The position numbers and the translations under genes were made by a program. Shown one piece after another: positions 56,026 through 64,000 of a stretch of DNA of 64,000 nucleotides. The notes below the pieces were generated by a model that made no database searches, was not told the DNA's origin, and was given only the letters and a program-made list of their open reading frames with translations. The stretch comes from Roseovarius sp. Pro17 (GTDB taxonomy: Bacteria; Pseudomonadota; Alphaproteobacteria; Rhodobacterales; Rhodobacteraceae), in NCBI RefSeq assembly GCF_035599575.1, contig NZ_CP141179.1, positions 3,881,001 through 3,945,000 on the forward strand, given 5' to 3'. The number at the start of each line of letters is the position of its first letter. Positions within the stretch are counted from its first letter, which is position 1.

Positions 56026-56457
56026 TCAGCGCGCCTTCAGGCTGTCGCGGATCTCAATCAGGATGTCCTTTTCCGAGGGGCCGGAGTCCACCTCGGGCGC
56101 AACATCGTCCGGCTTTTCCGCCAGCGACTTTACCTTGTTCACATACTTCACCAGCATAAACACGACGAAGGCGATGATCAGGAAGTTAATGACGGCCATG
56201 ATGAACGAGCCATAGGCAAAAACCGACGCGCCCGTTTCGCGCGCAACCTCAAGCGACGCACCGGCGGGCACTTCGCCAGCCAGCACCGCGTAATTGTTAG
56301 TGAAATCAACGCCGCCGGTGAACAGGCCGATGATCGGGTTAATCAGATCGCCCACCATGGACGTGACGATCGCGGTGAATGCCGCGCCGATGATGATGCC
56401 GACGGCCATGTCCATGACATTGCCCTTGGCGATGAAGTCTTTGAATTCATTTAGCAT
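56026..56457 (-). CDS. mscL: Large-conductance mechanosensitive channel
   Basis: A 143-residue channel subunit. [34 protein letters not shown] is the N-terminal amphipathic helix plus TM1 pore, with the expected small residues. The second helix is near residue 85, and the cytoplasmic helix begins near 115. Length and sequence are typical. Together with mscS it gives hypo-osmotic protection. Confidence 0.97.
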   Translation of the reverse strand: MLNEFKDFIAKGNVMDMAVGIIIGAAFTAIVTSMVGDLINPIIGLFTGGVDFTNNYAVLAGEVPAGASLEVARETGASVFAYGSFIMAVINFLIIAFVVFMLVKYVNKVKSLAEKPDDVAPEVDSGPSEKDILIEIRDSLKAR

Positions 56458-56637
56458 TTATGTCCCTCTAAGTATAATCCGAGCATCTATCTGCGCCCTC
56501 GGGCAAAGTCTATTGCAGAATTTTGTTAACCTTTCCATGTTTTTATGCGCCTCAACCTCGTTAGTAGCGCGGCAACATGGCTATGAAACGGGGCGCGCGG
56601 ATCAGTTCCGACCGCGCAGAGCACCGCCAGACACGTC

Positions 56638-57084
56638 TCAGCCCGGCAGTGTGCCGTCCAGCACGTAGCGCAGCATCTGCACGACCTGCTCGGGTGTGCG
56701 CGCGACGGCCAGCGCGGCTGCGTCGACCTCTTTTAGCGCATGGTCATGCTCAGGCTGTTGCAGGATGATCAGAGACTTGCCCAACGCGGCGGCATAGCCC
56801 GCGTCAAATGCCGCGTTCCATTGCTTGTACTTGTCACCAAAGCGGACAACGACGACATCGGCCTCTTCGATCCCCATGCGGGTGCGGATCGCATTCAGCT
56901 TGGCGCCTTTGTGATCGTGCCAGAACTTGTCCGGCTCGGCCCCAAGGATCGCCACGCCGCAATCGTCGCTGGCGGCGTGATCGGTGACGGGCGCAGCAAA
57001 GCTGATGTTCAGCCCTTTGGCACCTGCCTCGATCTGGTCGCGCCAATCGGTGTGAATTTCGCCGCTCAGATAGACATTCAGCAT
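56638..57084 (-). CDS. ytoQ: YtoQ family protein
   Basis: A 148-residue protein from MLNVYLSGEIHTDWRDQI. Further conserved blocks are PVTDHAASDDCGVAILG, NAIRTRMGIEEADVVVVRFGDKYKQWNAAFDAGYA and LIILQQPEHDHALKEVDAAA. The fold is like the nucleoside 2-deoxyribosyltransferases, but the activity of YtoQ is unknown. It lies 15 bases downstream of pheT and may be the last gene of that operon. Confidence 0.88.
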   Translation of the reverse strand: MLNVYLSGEIHTDWRDQIEAGAKGLNISFAAPVTDHAASDDCGVAILGAEPDKFWHDHKGAKLNAIRTRMGIEEADVVVVRFGDKYKQWNAAFDAGYAAALGKSLIILQQPEHDHALKEVDAAALAVARTPEQVVQMLRYVLDGTLPG

Positions 57085-57099
57085 GGTCTTCTCCCTCAA

Positions 57100-59499
57100 T
57101 CAGCCGCGCAGAACGCCGCCGGTCGCCTTGGCGACCTTTTCGACGATTCTAGCTGACACGGCCTCGATGTCCTTGTCCTTCAAAGTCGCCTCGGTAGGTT
57201 GCAGACGCACCGTGACGGCCAATGATTTCTTGCCCTCGCCCAGCGATCCACCGATGAACTCGTCAAACACGCGCACGTCCTCGATCAGCGCCTTGTCGGC
57301 GCCAGCGGCGGCGTTGACCAGCGTCAGCGCCTCGACATCGGCATCAACGACAAAGGCAAAATCACGCTCGACAGCTTGCAGATCGCGCATCTGTGCTGCG
57401 CCCCTGTTTGCCGTCACGTTGCGCGGTAGCGGGATTTCAGCGGGCCAGAGGGTGAACCCCATGGCAGGCCCCTTGATATCCAATGCGCGCAAGGTTTTCG
57501 GGTGCAGTTCGCCAAAGACGCCCAGCACCTTTTTCGGCCCCAAACAGATCATCCCGTGACGACCCGGATGCCACCATTCGCGCGCGCCGCGCAGGATCTG
57601 AACCTTGGCAGGCGCGCCGATGGCTGACAGGATCGCTTCGGCGTCGGCCTTGACGTCATAGAGATCGACCGCTCGGGCGCTGCCGTGCACATCCTTTGGC
57701 CCGGTGCGACCGATCAGAACGCCAGACACCTGCAAATGCTGCTCGCCCGGCTCGCCGCCGTGAAAGGCATGGCCGACCTCGAAAAGGGCCATATCGGCAA
57801 CACCGCGCGCCTGATTGCGCGCTGCCGCCTGCAACAGGCCGGGCAGCAGGGCGGGGCGCATATGGCTCATCTCGCTGCTGATCGGATTGGCCAGCATGGT
57901 GGCGTCATCGCCGCCGCCGAACAGGGTGGCGCTGGCATGATCGATAAAGCTGTAGGTGACACACTCGTTATATCCCAGTGCCGCAGCCGTGCGCCGCGCG
58001 ATCTGCTCGCGCTTTTGCATGGGCGATAGGATCGGCGCGGGAATGCCGGCCTGCGCGCGGCGCAAGGGGCGCCCCACCAGCTTGGTCAGGGACGCGATGC
58101 GCGCGACTTCTTCGACCAGATCCGCCTCGCCCTGAACGTCGGGGCGCCAACTGGGCACGGTGGCCATATCGCCCTCAAGGCGAAAGCCGAGGGCCGTCAG
58201 CGTCTGGCGCTGCTCGGATTCGGGAATGTCCATGCCTACCAGCGACTGCACCTTGGCCGGGATCAGCCGATAGGCGCGCCGGGTATCCGGCACCTTGCCT
58301 GCCTGCACGAGGTTTGAGGGGGTGCCACCGCAGAGATCAATAATCATCTGCGTCGCCAGATCGACCGCCTCCATATTAAAGGCCGGGTCGATGCCGCGCT
58401 CGTTGCGGTACCGCGCGTCCGAGTTGATCTTCAGCGCGCGGCCAGTGGCGGCAATCTGGACATGGTCCCAAACGGCGGCCTCAAGGAACACATCGGTTGT
58501 CGCTTCGGTGCAGCCTGTCGCCAGACCGCCCATAATACCGCCGATGCTCGCAATCCCGTTGTCGTCCGAAATTACGACCTGACCGGCGCCGAAGGTATGT
58601 TCCTTCTCATCCAGCCCAGTCAGCGTCTCACCGCCCTTGACGCGATGAATACGCAATCCGCCCTGCAGTTTGCCCGCGTCAAAGACATGCAGCGGGCGAT
58701 TGCGGTCGTAGGTAAAGAAGTTCGTCACATCCACCAGCGCCGAGCGTGGCCGCAGCCCGATGGCGCGCAAACGGGTTTGCAGCCATTCGGGGCTGGGACC
58801 ATTTGTAACACCGCGAATGAGGCGTCCGGCGAAAACCTCGCAGCCGTTTTGTTGGGTATCCGCGTCGATGGTGACGCTGATCGGGGAGGGGAATTCGCCC
58901 TCAACATGGGCGGTGGGGGCGTCTTTCAGCGTGCCCAGACCACGTGCCGCCAGATCGCGGGCGATGCCGCGCACGCCCAGCGCATCGGGGCGGTTGGGTG
59001 TGATGGCGATCTGGATGACCGGGTCGACCTTGGCCGGGTCATTCTGCGCCAGCCAGTCGATATAGCGCTCGCCGACCTCGCCTGAAGGCAGCTCGATAAT
59101 GCCGTCATGCTCCTCCGACAACTCCATCTCGCGCTCGGAACACATCATGCCGTAGCTCTCGATGCCGCGGATCTTGCCCACGCCGATGGTGGTGTCGATG
59201 CCCGGCACGTAAACGCCCGGCTTGGCCACGACGACGGTGATCCCCTCGCGCGCGTTGGGCGCGCCGCAGATAATCTGAAGCTCGCCCTCGCCGGTGGCGA
59301 CCTTGCACACACGTAGGCGGTCAGCGTCGGGGTGCGGCTCGGCATGCGTTACCTTGCCCAGCGTGAAGTCGGCCAGCCGCGCGGCGGGGTTGCTGACGCC
59401 CTCGACCTCAAGGCCCAGATCGGTCAGCGCATAGGTGATCTCATCGACCGAGGCCGTGGTGTCGAGATGGTCCTTGAGCCAGGAAAGCGTGAATTTCAT
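57100..59499 (-). CDS. pheT: Phenylalanyl-tRNA synthetase beta subunit
   Basis: A 799-residue editing and tRNA-binding subunit. The EMAP-like tRNA-binding domain at about 40-150 contains VCKVATGEGELQIICGAPNAREG. The B3/B4 editing domain and B5 domain follow, and the C-terminal anticodon-binding domain has VDADVEALTLVNAAAGAD and VTVRLQPTEATLKDKDIEAV. pheS is separated from it by an AT-rich gene and a palindromic region, unlike the usual tight pheST pair. Confidence 0.98.
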   Translation of the reverse strand: MKFTLSWLKDHLDTTASVDEITYALTDLGLEVEGVSNPAARLADFTLGKVTHAEPHPDADRLRVCKVATGEGELQIICGAPNAREGITVVVAKPGVYVPGIDTTIGVGKIRGIESYGMMCSEREMELSEEHDGIIELPSGEVGERYIDWLAQNDPAKVDPVIQIAITPNRPDALGVRGIARDLAARGLGTLKDAPTAHVEGEFPSPISVTIDADTQQNGCEVFAGRLIRGVTNGPSPEWLQTRLRAIGLRPRSALVDVTNFFTYDRNRPLHVFDAGKLQGGLRIHRVKGGETLTGLDEKEHTFGAGQVVISDDNGIASIGGIMGGLATGCTEATTDVFLEAAVWDHVQIAATGRALKINSDARYRNERGIDPAFNMEAVDLATQMIIDLCGGTPSNLVQAGKVPDTRRAYRLIPAKVQSLVGMDIPESEQRQTLTALGFRLEGDMATVPSWRPDVQGEADLVEEVARIASLTKLVGRPLRRAQAGIPAPILSPMQKREQIARRTAAALGYNECVTYSFIDHASATLFGGGDDATMLANPISSEMSHMRPALLPGLLQAAARNQARGVADMALFEVGHAFHGGEPGEQHLQVSGVLIGRTGPKDVHGSARAVDLYDVKADAEAILSAIGAPAKVQILRGAREWWHPGRHGMICLGPKKVLGVFGELHPKTLRALDIKGPAMGFTLWPAEIPLPRNVTANRGAAQMRDLQAVERDFAFVVDADVEALTLVNAAAGADKALIEDVRVFDEFIGGSLGEGKKSLAVTVRLQPTEATLKDKDIEAVSARIVEKVAKATGGVLRG

Positions 59500-59818
59500 G
59501 TGCCGTCATCCGCAGGTCATTATGGGTTGGCCCCGCATACCGCAGAAGGCGCGGCGGGGGAAGGGCGCAGGCTGCGGGTGCGACGCGCCCCTTCGTCCGG
59601 AATCAAGGCAAAGCCGCCGGACGAGCGCCTGCCCGTCCCGGCGGGCTGGCGCTTTGGATGCGAGGTGCATCGCTGATAGGGTGGAGGGGCTTGGCGGGCA
59701 TAAAGCGCGCCTCATGAGCGTAGCAGCGCCACCCACGGGCAGGCGCTCGCCCGGCTTGGCTCGCGCATTGAAGTTGCCAAGATGCCGAGGCAGTCATTTA
59801 ACTAGACAAGAGTAAGTG
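59500..59818. repeat. 319-base pheT upstream region with a palindromic element
   Basis: No credible gene lies here. CGAGCGCCTGCCCGT (59622-59636) and ACGGGCAGGCGCTCG (59735-59749) are perfect 15-base inverted repeats, 98 bases apart. The left arm can also fold locally: GCGCC (59625-59629) pairs with a GGCGC about 18 bases on, over an inner CCCG/CGGG. Such competing folds suggest a mobile-type palindromic repeat or a structured leader of pheT. Confidence 0.55.
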
Positions 59819-60343
59819 TCATTTTGCTTCCTCGTCTAGAGGTGTCAGTACGAAAAAAGCGTTTACCGCTTCTGTTGAAGCTGTTTCTTCACGCTCGTAT
59901 AGATCGTTGCGAATACTTAGCATCGCTGCGCGCCGCCGCTGTTTTGCTTCGGCATGCACTGCTTTTCGATCTCGGCTTGGAGGCGTAGAATACCCTACAT
60001 ACCCTTGGGCTAAACCCATCATGTCGCTGTATTCAAAAACAGTTTGAGAATACATCTGACACGCTTTTATGACTTCCTTTGGAGCATAGACAATCAAGTT
60101 CGAGGATACAGCGACCACTCGCAAATAGTGTTCATGATGACCTTCTTGATCGTTGATCTTACTGCCCAGAGCGACACGCGCAAAACAGCTGTTAATTTCC
60201 TCGGCAAATTTTTGGTAAGCTTGTCTTTTCTCATGCAGCATTTGCTGCTGTCTATCCTTAGATTTCTGCCATGAATATGCACCGAACGCGATTAAAAACG
60301 CAGTTGCAGACGCTATGAATATGGAAGCAAGTTGCCACCACAT
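59819..60343 (-). CDS. Hypothetical membrane-anchored protein inserted between pheS and pheT
   Basis: A 174-residue protein of no recognised family. One N-terminal membrane helix (residues 1-22, WWQLASIFIASATAFLIAFG) precedes a basic helical segment KSKDRQQQMLHEKRQAYQKFAEEI. The rest is predicted helical and cytoplasmic and has SPSRDRKAV-like basic stretches. It is plainly more AT-rich than pheS and pheT. The ATG overlaps the pheS stop (TAATG), so it is translated with pheS. Similar single-helix proteins occur as cargo in genomic islands, but no function is proposed. Confidence 0.7.
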   Translation of the reverse strand: MWWQLASIFIASATAFLIAFGAYSWQKSKDRQQQMLHEKRQAYQKFAEEINSCFARVALGSKINDQEGHHEHYLRVVAVSSNLIVYAPKEVIKACQMYSQTVFEYSDMMGLAQGYVGYSTPPSRDRKAVHAEAKQRRRAAMLSIRNDLYEREETASTEAVNAFFVLTPLDEEAK

Positions 60344-61416
60344 TACCTCGACAACCCGCCCCGCAACGTCGGCACATCCAACGCCGCAAATCCATAGTGC
60401 CTCAGCCAGCGCAGGTCTGAATCAAAGAACGCCCGCAAATCCGGTATCCCGTATTTCAGCATCGCGATCCGGTCGATTCCCATGCCGAAGGCAAAGCCCT
60501 GCCACTGCTCGGGGTCGATATTGCTGGCTTCCAGAACCTTGGGATGCACCATGCCGGACCCCAAAATCTCCAGCCAGTCGTCACCCTCGCCCACCTTCAA
60601 CGTGCCGCCCTCCCATGAGCAGCGTATGTCGACCTCGGCGGACGGTTCGGTGAACGGAAAATGCGAGGCGCGGAAGCGCAGTTCGACGTCGTCGACCTCG
60701 AAGAACGCCTTCACGAACTCCTCCAGCACCCATTTCAGGTTCGCCATCGAGATGCCCTTGTCGATGGCGAGGCCCTCGATCTGGTGGAACATCGGTGTGT
60801 GCGTCATGTCGTAATCGGCGCGGTAGACGCGGCCCGGCGCGATGATGCGGATCGGCGCGCCCTGCTCCTGCATCGTGCGGATCTGCACGGGGCTGGTATG
60901 GGTGCGCAGCACGTGTGGCGGGCGGTCATCGCCCTCGCCGCGATGGGTGTAGAACGTGTCCATCTCGGCCCGCGCGGGGTGGTGGCCGGGGATGTTCAGC
61001 GCGTCGAAATTGTACCAGTCGCTTTCGATCTGCGGACCTTCGGCAACGGCAAAGCCCATGTCGGCAAAGATCGCGGTCACTTCCTCGGTCACCTGGCTGA
61101 TCGGGTGGATCGTGCCCTGCCGCCGCGTGCGGGCGGGCAGCGTGACGTCCAGCCATTCACCGCGCAAACGCTCGTCCAGCGCCGCATCACCCAACGCCTC
61201 TTTCTTGGCGGCCAGCGCAGAGTTGATCTCATCCTTCAGCGCGTTCAGTTTCGGCCCGGCGACCTGACGCTGCTCAGCGGTCATCTTGCCCAGCTCGCGC
61301 ATTTGCAGGCTGATCTCGCCCTTCTTGCCGACGGCCTGTACGCGCAGGTCCTCCAGCGTGGCCTCGCTATCGGCATCGGCTATGAGGCGGATATATTTGT
61401 CGCGCAGATCGTCCAT
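60343..61416 (-). CDS. pheS: Phenylalanyl-tRNA synthetase alpha subunit
   Basis: Catalytic class II synthetase subunit of 357 residues from [18 protein letters not shown]; the Met at 61473 adds 19 residues and is unlikely. A coiled-coil N-terminus is followed by motif 2 ([14 protein letters not shown]) and motif 3 ([18 protein letters not shown]). The Phe-pocket region is [12 protein letters not shown]. Its stop overlaps the start of the AT-rich gene. The rpmE terminator lies upstream. Confidence 0.97.
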   Translation of the reverse strand: MDDLRDKYIRLIADADSEATLEDLRVQAVGKKGEISLQMRELGKMTAEQRQVAGPKLNALKDEINSALAAKKEALGDAALDERLRGEWLDVTLPARTRRQGTIHPISQVTEEVTAIFADMGFAVAEGPQIESDWYNFDALNIPGHHPARAEMDTFYTHRGEGDDRPPHVLRTHTSPVQIRTMQEQGAPIRIIAPGRVYRADYDMTHTPMFHQIEGLAIDKGISMANLKWVLEEFVKAFFEVDDVELRFRASHFPFTEPSAEVDIRCSWEGGTLKVGEGDDWLEILGSGMVHPKVLEASNIDPEQWQGFAFGMGIDRIAMLKYGIPDLRAFFDSDLRWLRHYGFAALDVPTLRGGLSR

Positions 61417-61520
61417 CGGGGCACCCATCATCTGTATCGCTAGCGAGTTACCGCGCATCCCCCTTGCTTGCAAGCCTCGGGACGGGCTGGGCGGATGGGC
61501 GGCAGAGGTCGCTCAACGAA

Positions 61521-61548
61521 AAACGCCGCCCCCGAAGGAGCGGCGTTT
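61521..61548 (-). terminator. Terminator after rpmE
   Basis: AAACGCCGC (61521-61529) pairs with GCGGCGTTT (61540-61548). On the minus strand the stem runs into TTTTTC. Confidence 0.88.
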
Positions 61549-61569
61549 CAAAACCAAAGGGAGCAAAGC

Positions 61570-61791
61570 TTAGAAGCCCAGACCTTCGTATTTCTTCTTG
61601 AACTTCGACACGCGACCGCCAGAGTCCATCAGGCGACCCGAGGCGCCTGTCCATGCGGGGTGCACGGTGGGGTCAATGTCCAGCGACAGTTGATCGCCTT
61701 CCTTGCCATAGGTCGAGCGCATCTGGAGCATCGTGCCGTCGGTCATCTTGACGTTGATGTCGTGGTAATCGGGATGGATGTCTTTTTTCAT
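61570..61791 (-). CDS. rpmE: 50S ribosomal protein L31
   Basis: A 73-residue bL31 starting [19 protein letters not shown] and ending KKYEGLGF. None of the zinc-binding cysteines is present, so it is a zinc-free (C-minus) form. It lies 11 bases after rplS and closes this ribosomal group. Confidence 0.97.
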   Translation of the reverse strand: MKKDIHPDYHDINVKMTDGTMLQMRSTYGKEGDQLSLDIDPTVHPAWTGASGRLMDSGGRVSKFKKKYEGLGF

Positions 61792-61802
61792 CGGACCGGT
61801 CC

Positions 61803-62177
61803 TTACGCTTTTTTGGGCTTATAGGTGGCGTCTTCGGCGATACGGGCCGACTTGCCGCGACGCGAGCGCAGATAGTACAGCTTGGCGCGGCGAACACGAC
61901 CGCGGCGCACTACCTCGATGCTGTCGATATTGGTCGAATAGAGCGGGAACATACGCTCCACCCCTTCGCCAAAGGAAATCTTGCGGACGGTGAACGATCC
62001 GGCAATGCCCACGCCATTCTTGCGGCTGATGCAGACGCCCTCAAAGTTCTGAACACGCGTGCGCGTGCCTTCCGTCACCTTAAAGCCGACGCGAATGGTG
62101 TCGCCGGCCTTGAAATCCGGAATGTCCCTGCCGAGTTCGGCAATCTGTTCCGCTTCGATCTGAGCGATTAGGTTCAT
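61803..62177 (-). CDS. rplS: 50S ribosomal protein L19
   Basis: A 124-residue bL19 from [18 protein letters not shown], a position fixed by AGGAGAA just upstream. [26 protein letters not shown] and [14 protein letters not shown] are typical. The frame is open for 88 more codons upstream, but that stretch is leader RNA. It follows trmD in the classic rpsP-rimM-trmD-rplS order. Confidence 0.98.
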   Translation of the reverse strand: MNLIAQIEAEQIAELGRDIPDFKAGDTIRVGFKVTEGTRTRVQNFEGVCISRKNGVGIAGSFTVRKISFGEGVERMFPLYSTNIDSIEVVRRGRVRRAKLYYLRSRRGKSARIAEDATYKPKKA

Positions 62178-62486
62178 CGCTGTTCTCCTGATTTGCTTGC
62201 GGTTTTGGTCCGCAAAGTGTTTTCGCGCCCCGAGAGCTGGTGGGCTTTGTCCGGATCCCTCTGACCAGATGTCAGAAGTCCGCCCCAGATCGGATCGTCC
62301 TATTTCTACGTGGTGCCGACGACGCGCGCCGGCGCCGGATGCAAAGATCACCCGGCAGGATCGCACGCCTTTAGGCTCCCGACTCGGCCTGAGGCCGGGT
62401 AAGGGTGCGCGGGATTTAGGACAGATAGGGGGGCAATGCAAGCGTCGCGGCGGCCCTTATGCTGGTATATCGGACCAAAAGTTGCC
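62178..62486 (-). promoter_or_regulatory. 309-base trmD-rplS intergenic leader
   Basis: No gene is credible here. Small hairpins are present, for example CTGAC (62261-62265) with GTCAG (62271-62275), and a CGGCCT-G-AGGCCG palindrome near 62387-62399. It is long for an intercistronic gap in this operon and may hold a separate promoter or a regulated leader for rplS-rpmE. Confidence 0.4.
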
Positions 62487-63296
62487 CTACGTCTGGCGTT
62501 TCGCCCACAAGTCGGGACGTCGCTTTTGCGTGATCTCTTCGGATTGCGCCTGCCGCCACTTGGCGATTTTGCCGTGGTTGCCGGACATTAGCACATCAGG
62601 GATGGCGCGGCCCTGCCATTCTGCGGGTTTTGTATATTGCGGATGCTCCAGCAAGCCGCTGGAATGGCTTTCCTCGACCGCGCTGTCGGCATTGCCCAGA
62701 ATGCCGGGCCGCAGGCGCAGCGCTGCGTCGATTATCGCCTGCGCGGCAATTTCGCCTCCGGTCATCACGAAATCGCCCAGCGACACCTCAATTGCGTCGT
62801 AGTGCTCGATCACGCGCTCATCCAGCCCCTCAAAGCGCCCGCAGATCAGGGTCATGCCGGGCGCCTGCGCCAATTCCTGCGCCATGGCTTGATCGAAACG
62901 GCGACCACGAGGGCTGAGGTAAATCAGCGGGCTGCCGGGTGCGGCGCTGGCATGCGCGGCTTCAATCGCCGCGCCCATGACGTCGGCGCGCAGCACCATC
63001 CCGGCACCGCCACCTGCGGGTGTGTCGTCGACATTGCGATGCTTGCCGATGCCATGCGCGCGCAGATCTAACGTCTCAAGCTCCCACTGGCCGTCCTGCA
63101 AGGCGCGGCCTGTCAGACTCTCGCCCAGAATGCCGGGAAAGGCCTGTGGCATTAGCGTGATGACCTGAACGCGCCACGCATGTGCGAGCCGCTGGGGGCC
63201 GCCCATCAGATCGCGTGGCTGCGCGCTAAGCGTGACGGACTTGCGACCCAGAGATCGCGTAGGGCTATTGGTTTTGGGGGTATCGGGATCGGACAT
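62487..63296 (-). CDS. trmD: tRNA (guanine37-N1)-methyltransferase
   Basis: Methylates G37 next to the anticodon and keeps the reading frame. The 269-residue product has the SPOUT trefoil knot: LIYLSPRGRRFDQ, LICGRFEGLDERVIEH and VSLGDFVMTGGEIAA. The linker and catalytic Asp lie around NADSAVEESHSS, and LLEHPQYTKP is highly conserved. The first 45 residues are a nonconserved basic extension before VQVITLMPQAFPG; a later start is possible. Confidence 0.95.
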   Translation of the reverse strand: MSDPDTPKTNSPTRSLGRKSVTLSAQPRDLMGGPQRLAHAWRVQVITLMPQAFPGILGESLTGRALQDGQWELETLDLRAHGIGKHRNVDDTPAGGGAGMVLRADVMGAAIEAAHASAAPGSPLIYLSPRGRRFDQAMAQELAQAPGMTLICGRFEGLDERVIEHYDAIEVSLGDFVMTGGEIAAQAIIDAALRLRPGILGNADSAVEESHSSGLLEHPQYTKPAEWQGRAIPDVLMSGNHGKIAKWRQAQSEEITQKRRPDLWAKRQT

Positions 63297-63381
63297 AGGC
63301 CAGTCTTAGCGCAGATCATCTGATAGGTGACAGGCCTTTCGCAAGGCCCGCCGCAACAAGGACCATGCCCAACCCCGCATG

Positions 63382-63543
63382 TCAGGCGATTGCGACGACA
63401 CCCAGAACGACGAGGACAAAGAGCACGAGTGCGATCGCGATCAGAATCTTTGCGCCCGTCAGAGCCACACCCGACAAACGACCGAAGCCCAGAAGGGCGG
63501 CAATGGCGGCAATCGCCAGAAGAACGAGAATCCAGTGCAGCAT
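63382..63543 (-). CDS. DUF1328 small membrane peptide (YtjA family)
   Basis: A 53-residue hydrophobic protein from MLHWILVLLAIAAIAALLGFG, with two membrane helices joined by GRLSGVALTGAKI. This is the DUF1328 pattern, a small stress-associated membrane protein family of unknown function. AAAGGAC precedes the ATG. It is inserted between rimM and trmD, which are usually adjacent. Confidence 0.88.
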   Translation of the reverse strand: MLHWILVLLAIAAIAALLGFGRLSGVALTGAKILIAIALVLFVLVVLGVVAIA

Positions 63544-63648
63544 GACGAAGTCCTTTTCAGATACCACGGCAGGCAGACGCGCCTGCTGATATTCTTAAAA
63601 CACCGCCCGGCTGCTATGGTTCCCGTTTTGAGGCGCCGGACCGACCCA

Positions 63649-64000
63649 TCAGTCGCTGTCCGGCATCAGCCCGTCGGGCGGGTCTGCCACGATCCGTCCG
63701 CCAGCAAGGTCGACCGTTGGCACCGACGCCTGCGTGAAAGGCAGCAGAACCGTCTCAGGCGTGCCGGGCAGGGCGATTTCCAATAGGTCCGAGGCACCGT
63801 GATTAAGCACGGTTTTGACCTGACCCAGCAATGCGCCGCCCGAGTCGAATACGTCGAGGCCCACAAGGTCGGCGTGATAATATTCGTCGTCCGGCAATCC
63901 GGGCAGCTTGGCGCGTGCAACAAACAGACGCGTGCCGCGCAGGGCATCGGCCTCTTCCTTGGTACGGATACCCGAGAGGCGCGCGGTAAAGCCGTTCTTG
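63649..64000 (-). CDS. rimM: 16S rRNA processing protein RimM (C-terminal part, cut by window edge)
   Basis: Assembly factor for the 30S subunit head. About 116 C-terminal residues are visible: the end of the RimM N-domain ([21 protein letters not shown]) and the PRC-barrel domain ([22 protein letters not shown] to [20 protein letters not shown]). It ends DGLMPDSD. The start lies beyond 64000. Confidence 0.93.
   Translation of the reverse strand, partial: KNGFTARLSGIRTKEEADALRGTRLFVARAKLPGLPDDEYYHADLVGLDVFDSGGALLGQVKTVLNHGASDLLEIALPGTPETVLLPFTQASVPTVDLAGGRIVADPPDGLMPDSD

Noticed and set aside
59506..59736. 76-codon minus-strand open frame in the pheS-pheT gap
   Set aside because: It runs through the palindromic element and is Arg/Pro/Cys-rich; it is more likely a by-product of the repeat than a protein.
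62178..62441. Upstream in-frame extension of rplS
   Set aside because: The extension does not resemble L19, and the conserved start has an AGGAGAA ribosome-binding site.

Overview
The window reads as a chromosomal segment of a GC-rich alphaproteobacterium, most likely a marine member of the Rhodobacterales (Roseobacter-type). Pointers are the ethylmalonyl-CoA pathway pair ecm and ccr, a TAXI-type TRAP transporter with a fused permease, an RpoH-II-like sigma factor, MipZ, a LuxR homologue preceded by a small conserved-looking ORF, and the fused NuoEF-type formate dehydrogenase followed by fhs and folD. Coding is dense and mostly housekeeping. I see no rRNA, tRNA, CRISPR array, prophage or insertion sequence. 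No genus can be named from this window alone.

Layout. 1-3.4 kb: an N-terminal gene fragment, carA, a GatB/YqeY protein, a DUF2244 membrane protein and a GNAT acetyltransferase. 3.4-9.6 kb: ecm and ccr on opposite strands, separated by a DUF4239-type membrane protein and a PlsB/PlsC-type acyltransferase. The ecm and ccr upstream regions share two exact sequence boxes. 9.7-14 kb: a small ORF overlapping a LuxR solo, then a TAXI-TRAP transporter. 14-22.5 kb, mostly minus strand: ilvE, trpS, a rhomboid-fold protein lacking catalytic residues (plus strand), murJ, glnD and an LpoA-like lipoprotein. 22.5-25.7 kb: rsmI, yraN, gshB and an alpha/beta hydrolase. 25.7-29.3 kb, minus strand: comM, a GST with a C-terminal TRASH-like cysteine motif, and a cobalamin-salvage pair (phosphatase plus cobU). 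29.4-33 kb: rpoH, a ChaN-like protein, coaBC and two TM2-domain proteins. 33.2-37 kb: sdhCDA, a small lipoprotein, sdhB. 37-44.3 kb: NAD-formate dehydrogenase (two subunits), fhs and folD, a C1-oxidation module. 44.3-50.2 kb: pdeM, an AT-rich AlbA_2/Schlafen-type gene, parE, a small membrane protein, a DMT exporter and mipZ. 50.4-57 kb: dnaJ and dnaK with a sigma-32-type promoter, alkB, a flavin reductase, mscS, mscL and ytoQ. 57.1-64 kb, minus strand: pheT, an AT-rich gene of unknown function, pheS, rpmE, rplS, trmD, a DUF1328 peptide and rimM (partial).

How genes work together. ccr and ecm catalyse two steps of acetyl-CoA assimilation through the ethylmalonyl-CoA pathway. Ecm is B12-dependent, and the window also carries a cobinamide-salvage pair. 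The fdh-fhs-folD cluster would interconvert methylene-THF, formate and CO2, as expected in a bacterium using methylated compounds. The RpoH gene and a sigma-32-type promoter at dnaK fit one stress regulon.

The places most worth a second look are: the shared ecm/ccr regulatory boxes; a hairpin and a 10-codon leader ORF that mask the murJ ribosome-binding site; the inactive rhomboid; the lipoprotein inside the sdh operon; the AT-rich gene plus palindromic element that split pheS from pheT; the stand-alone AlbA_2 gene; and a short element present three times between genes.
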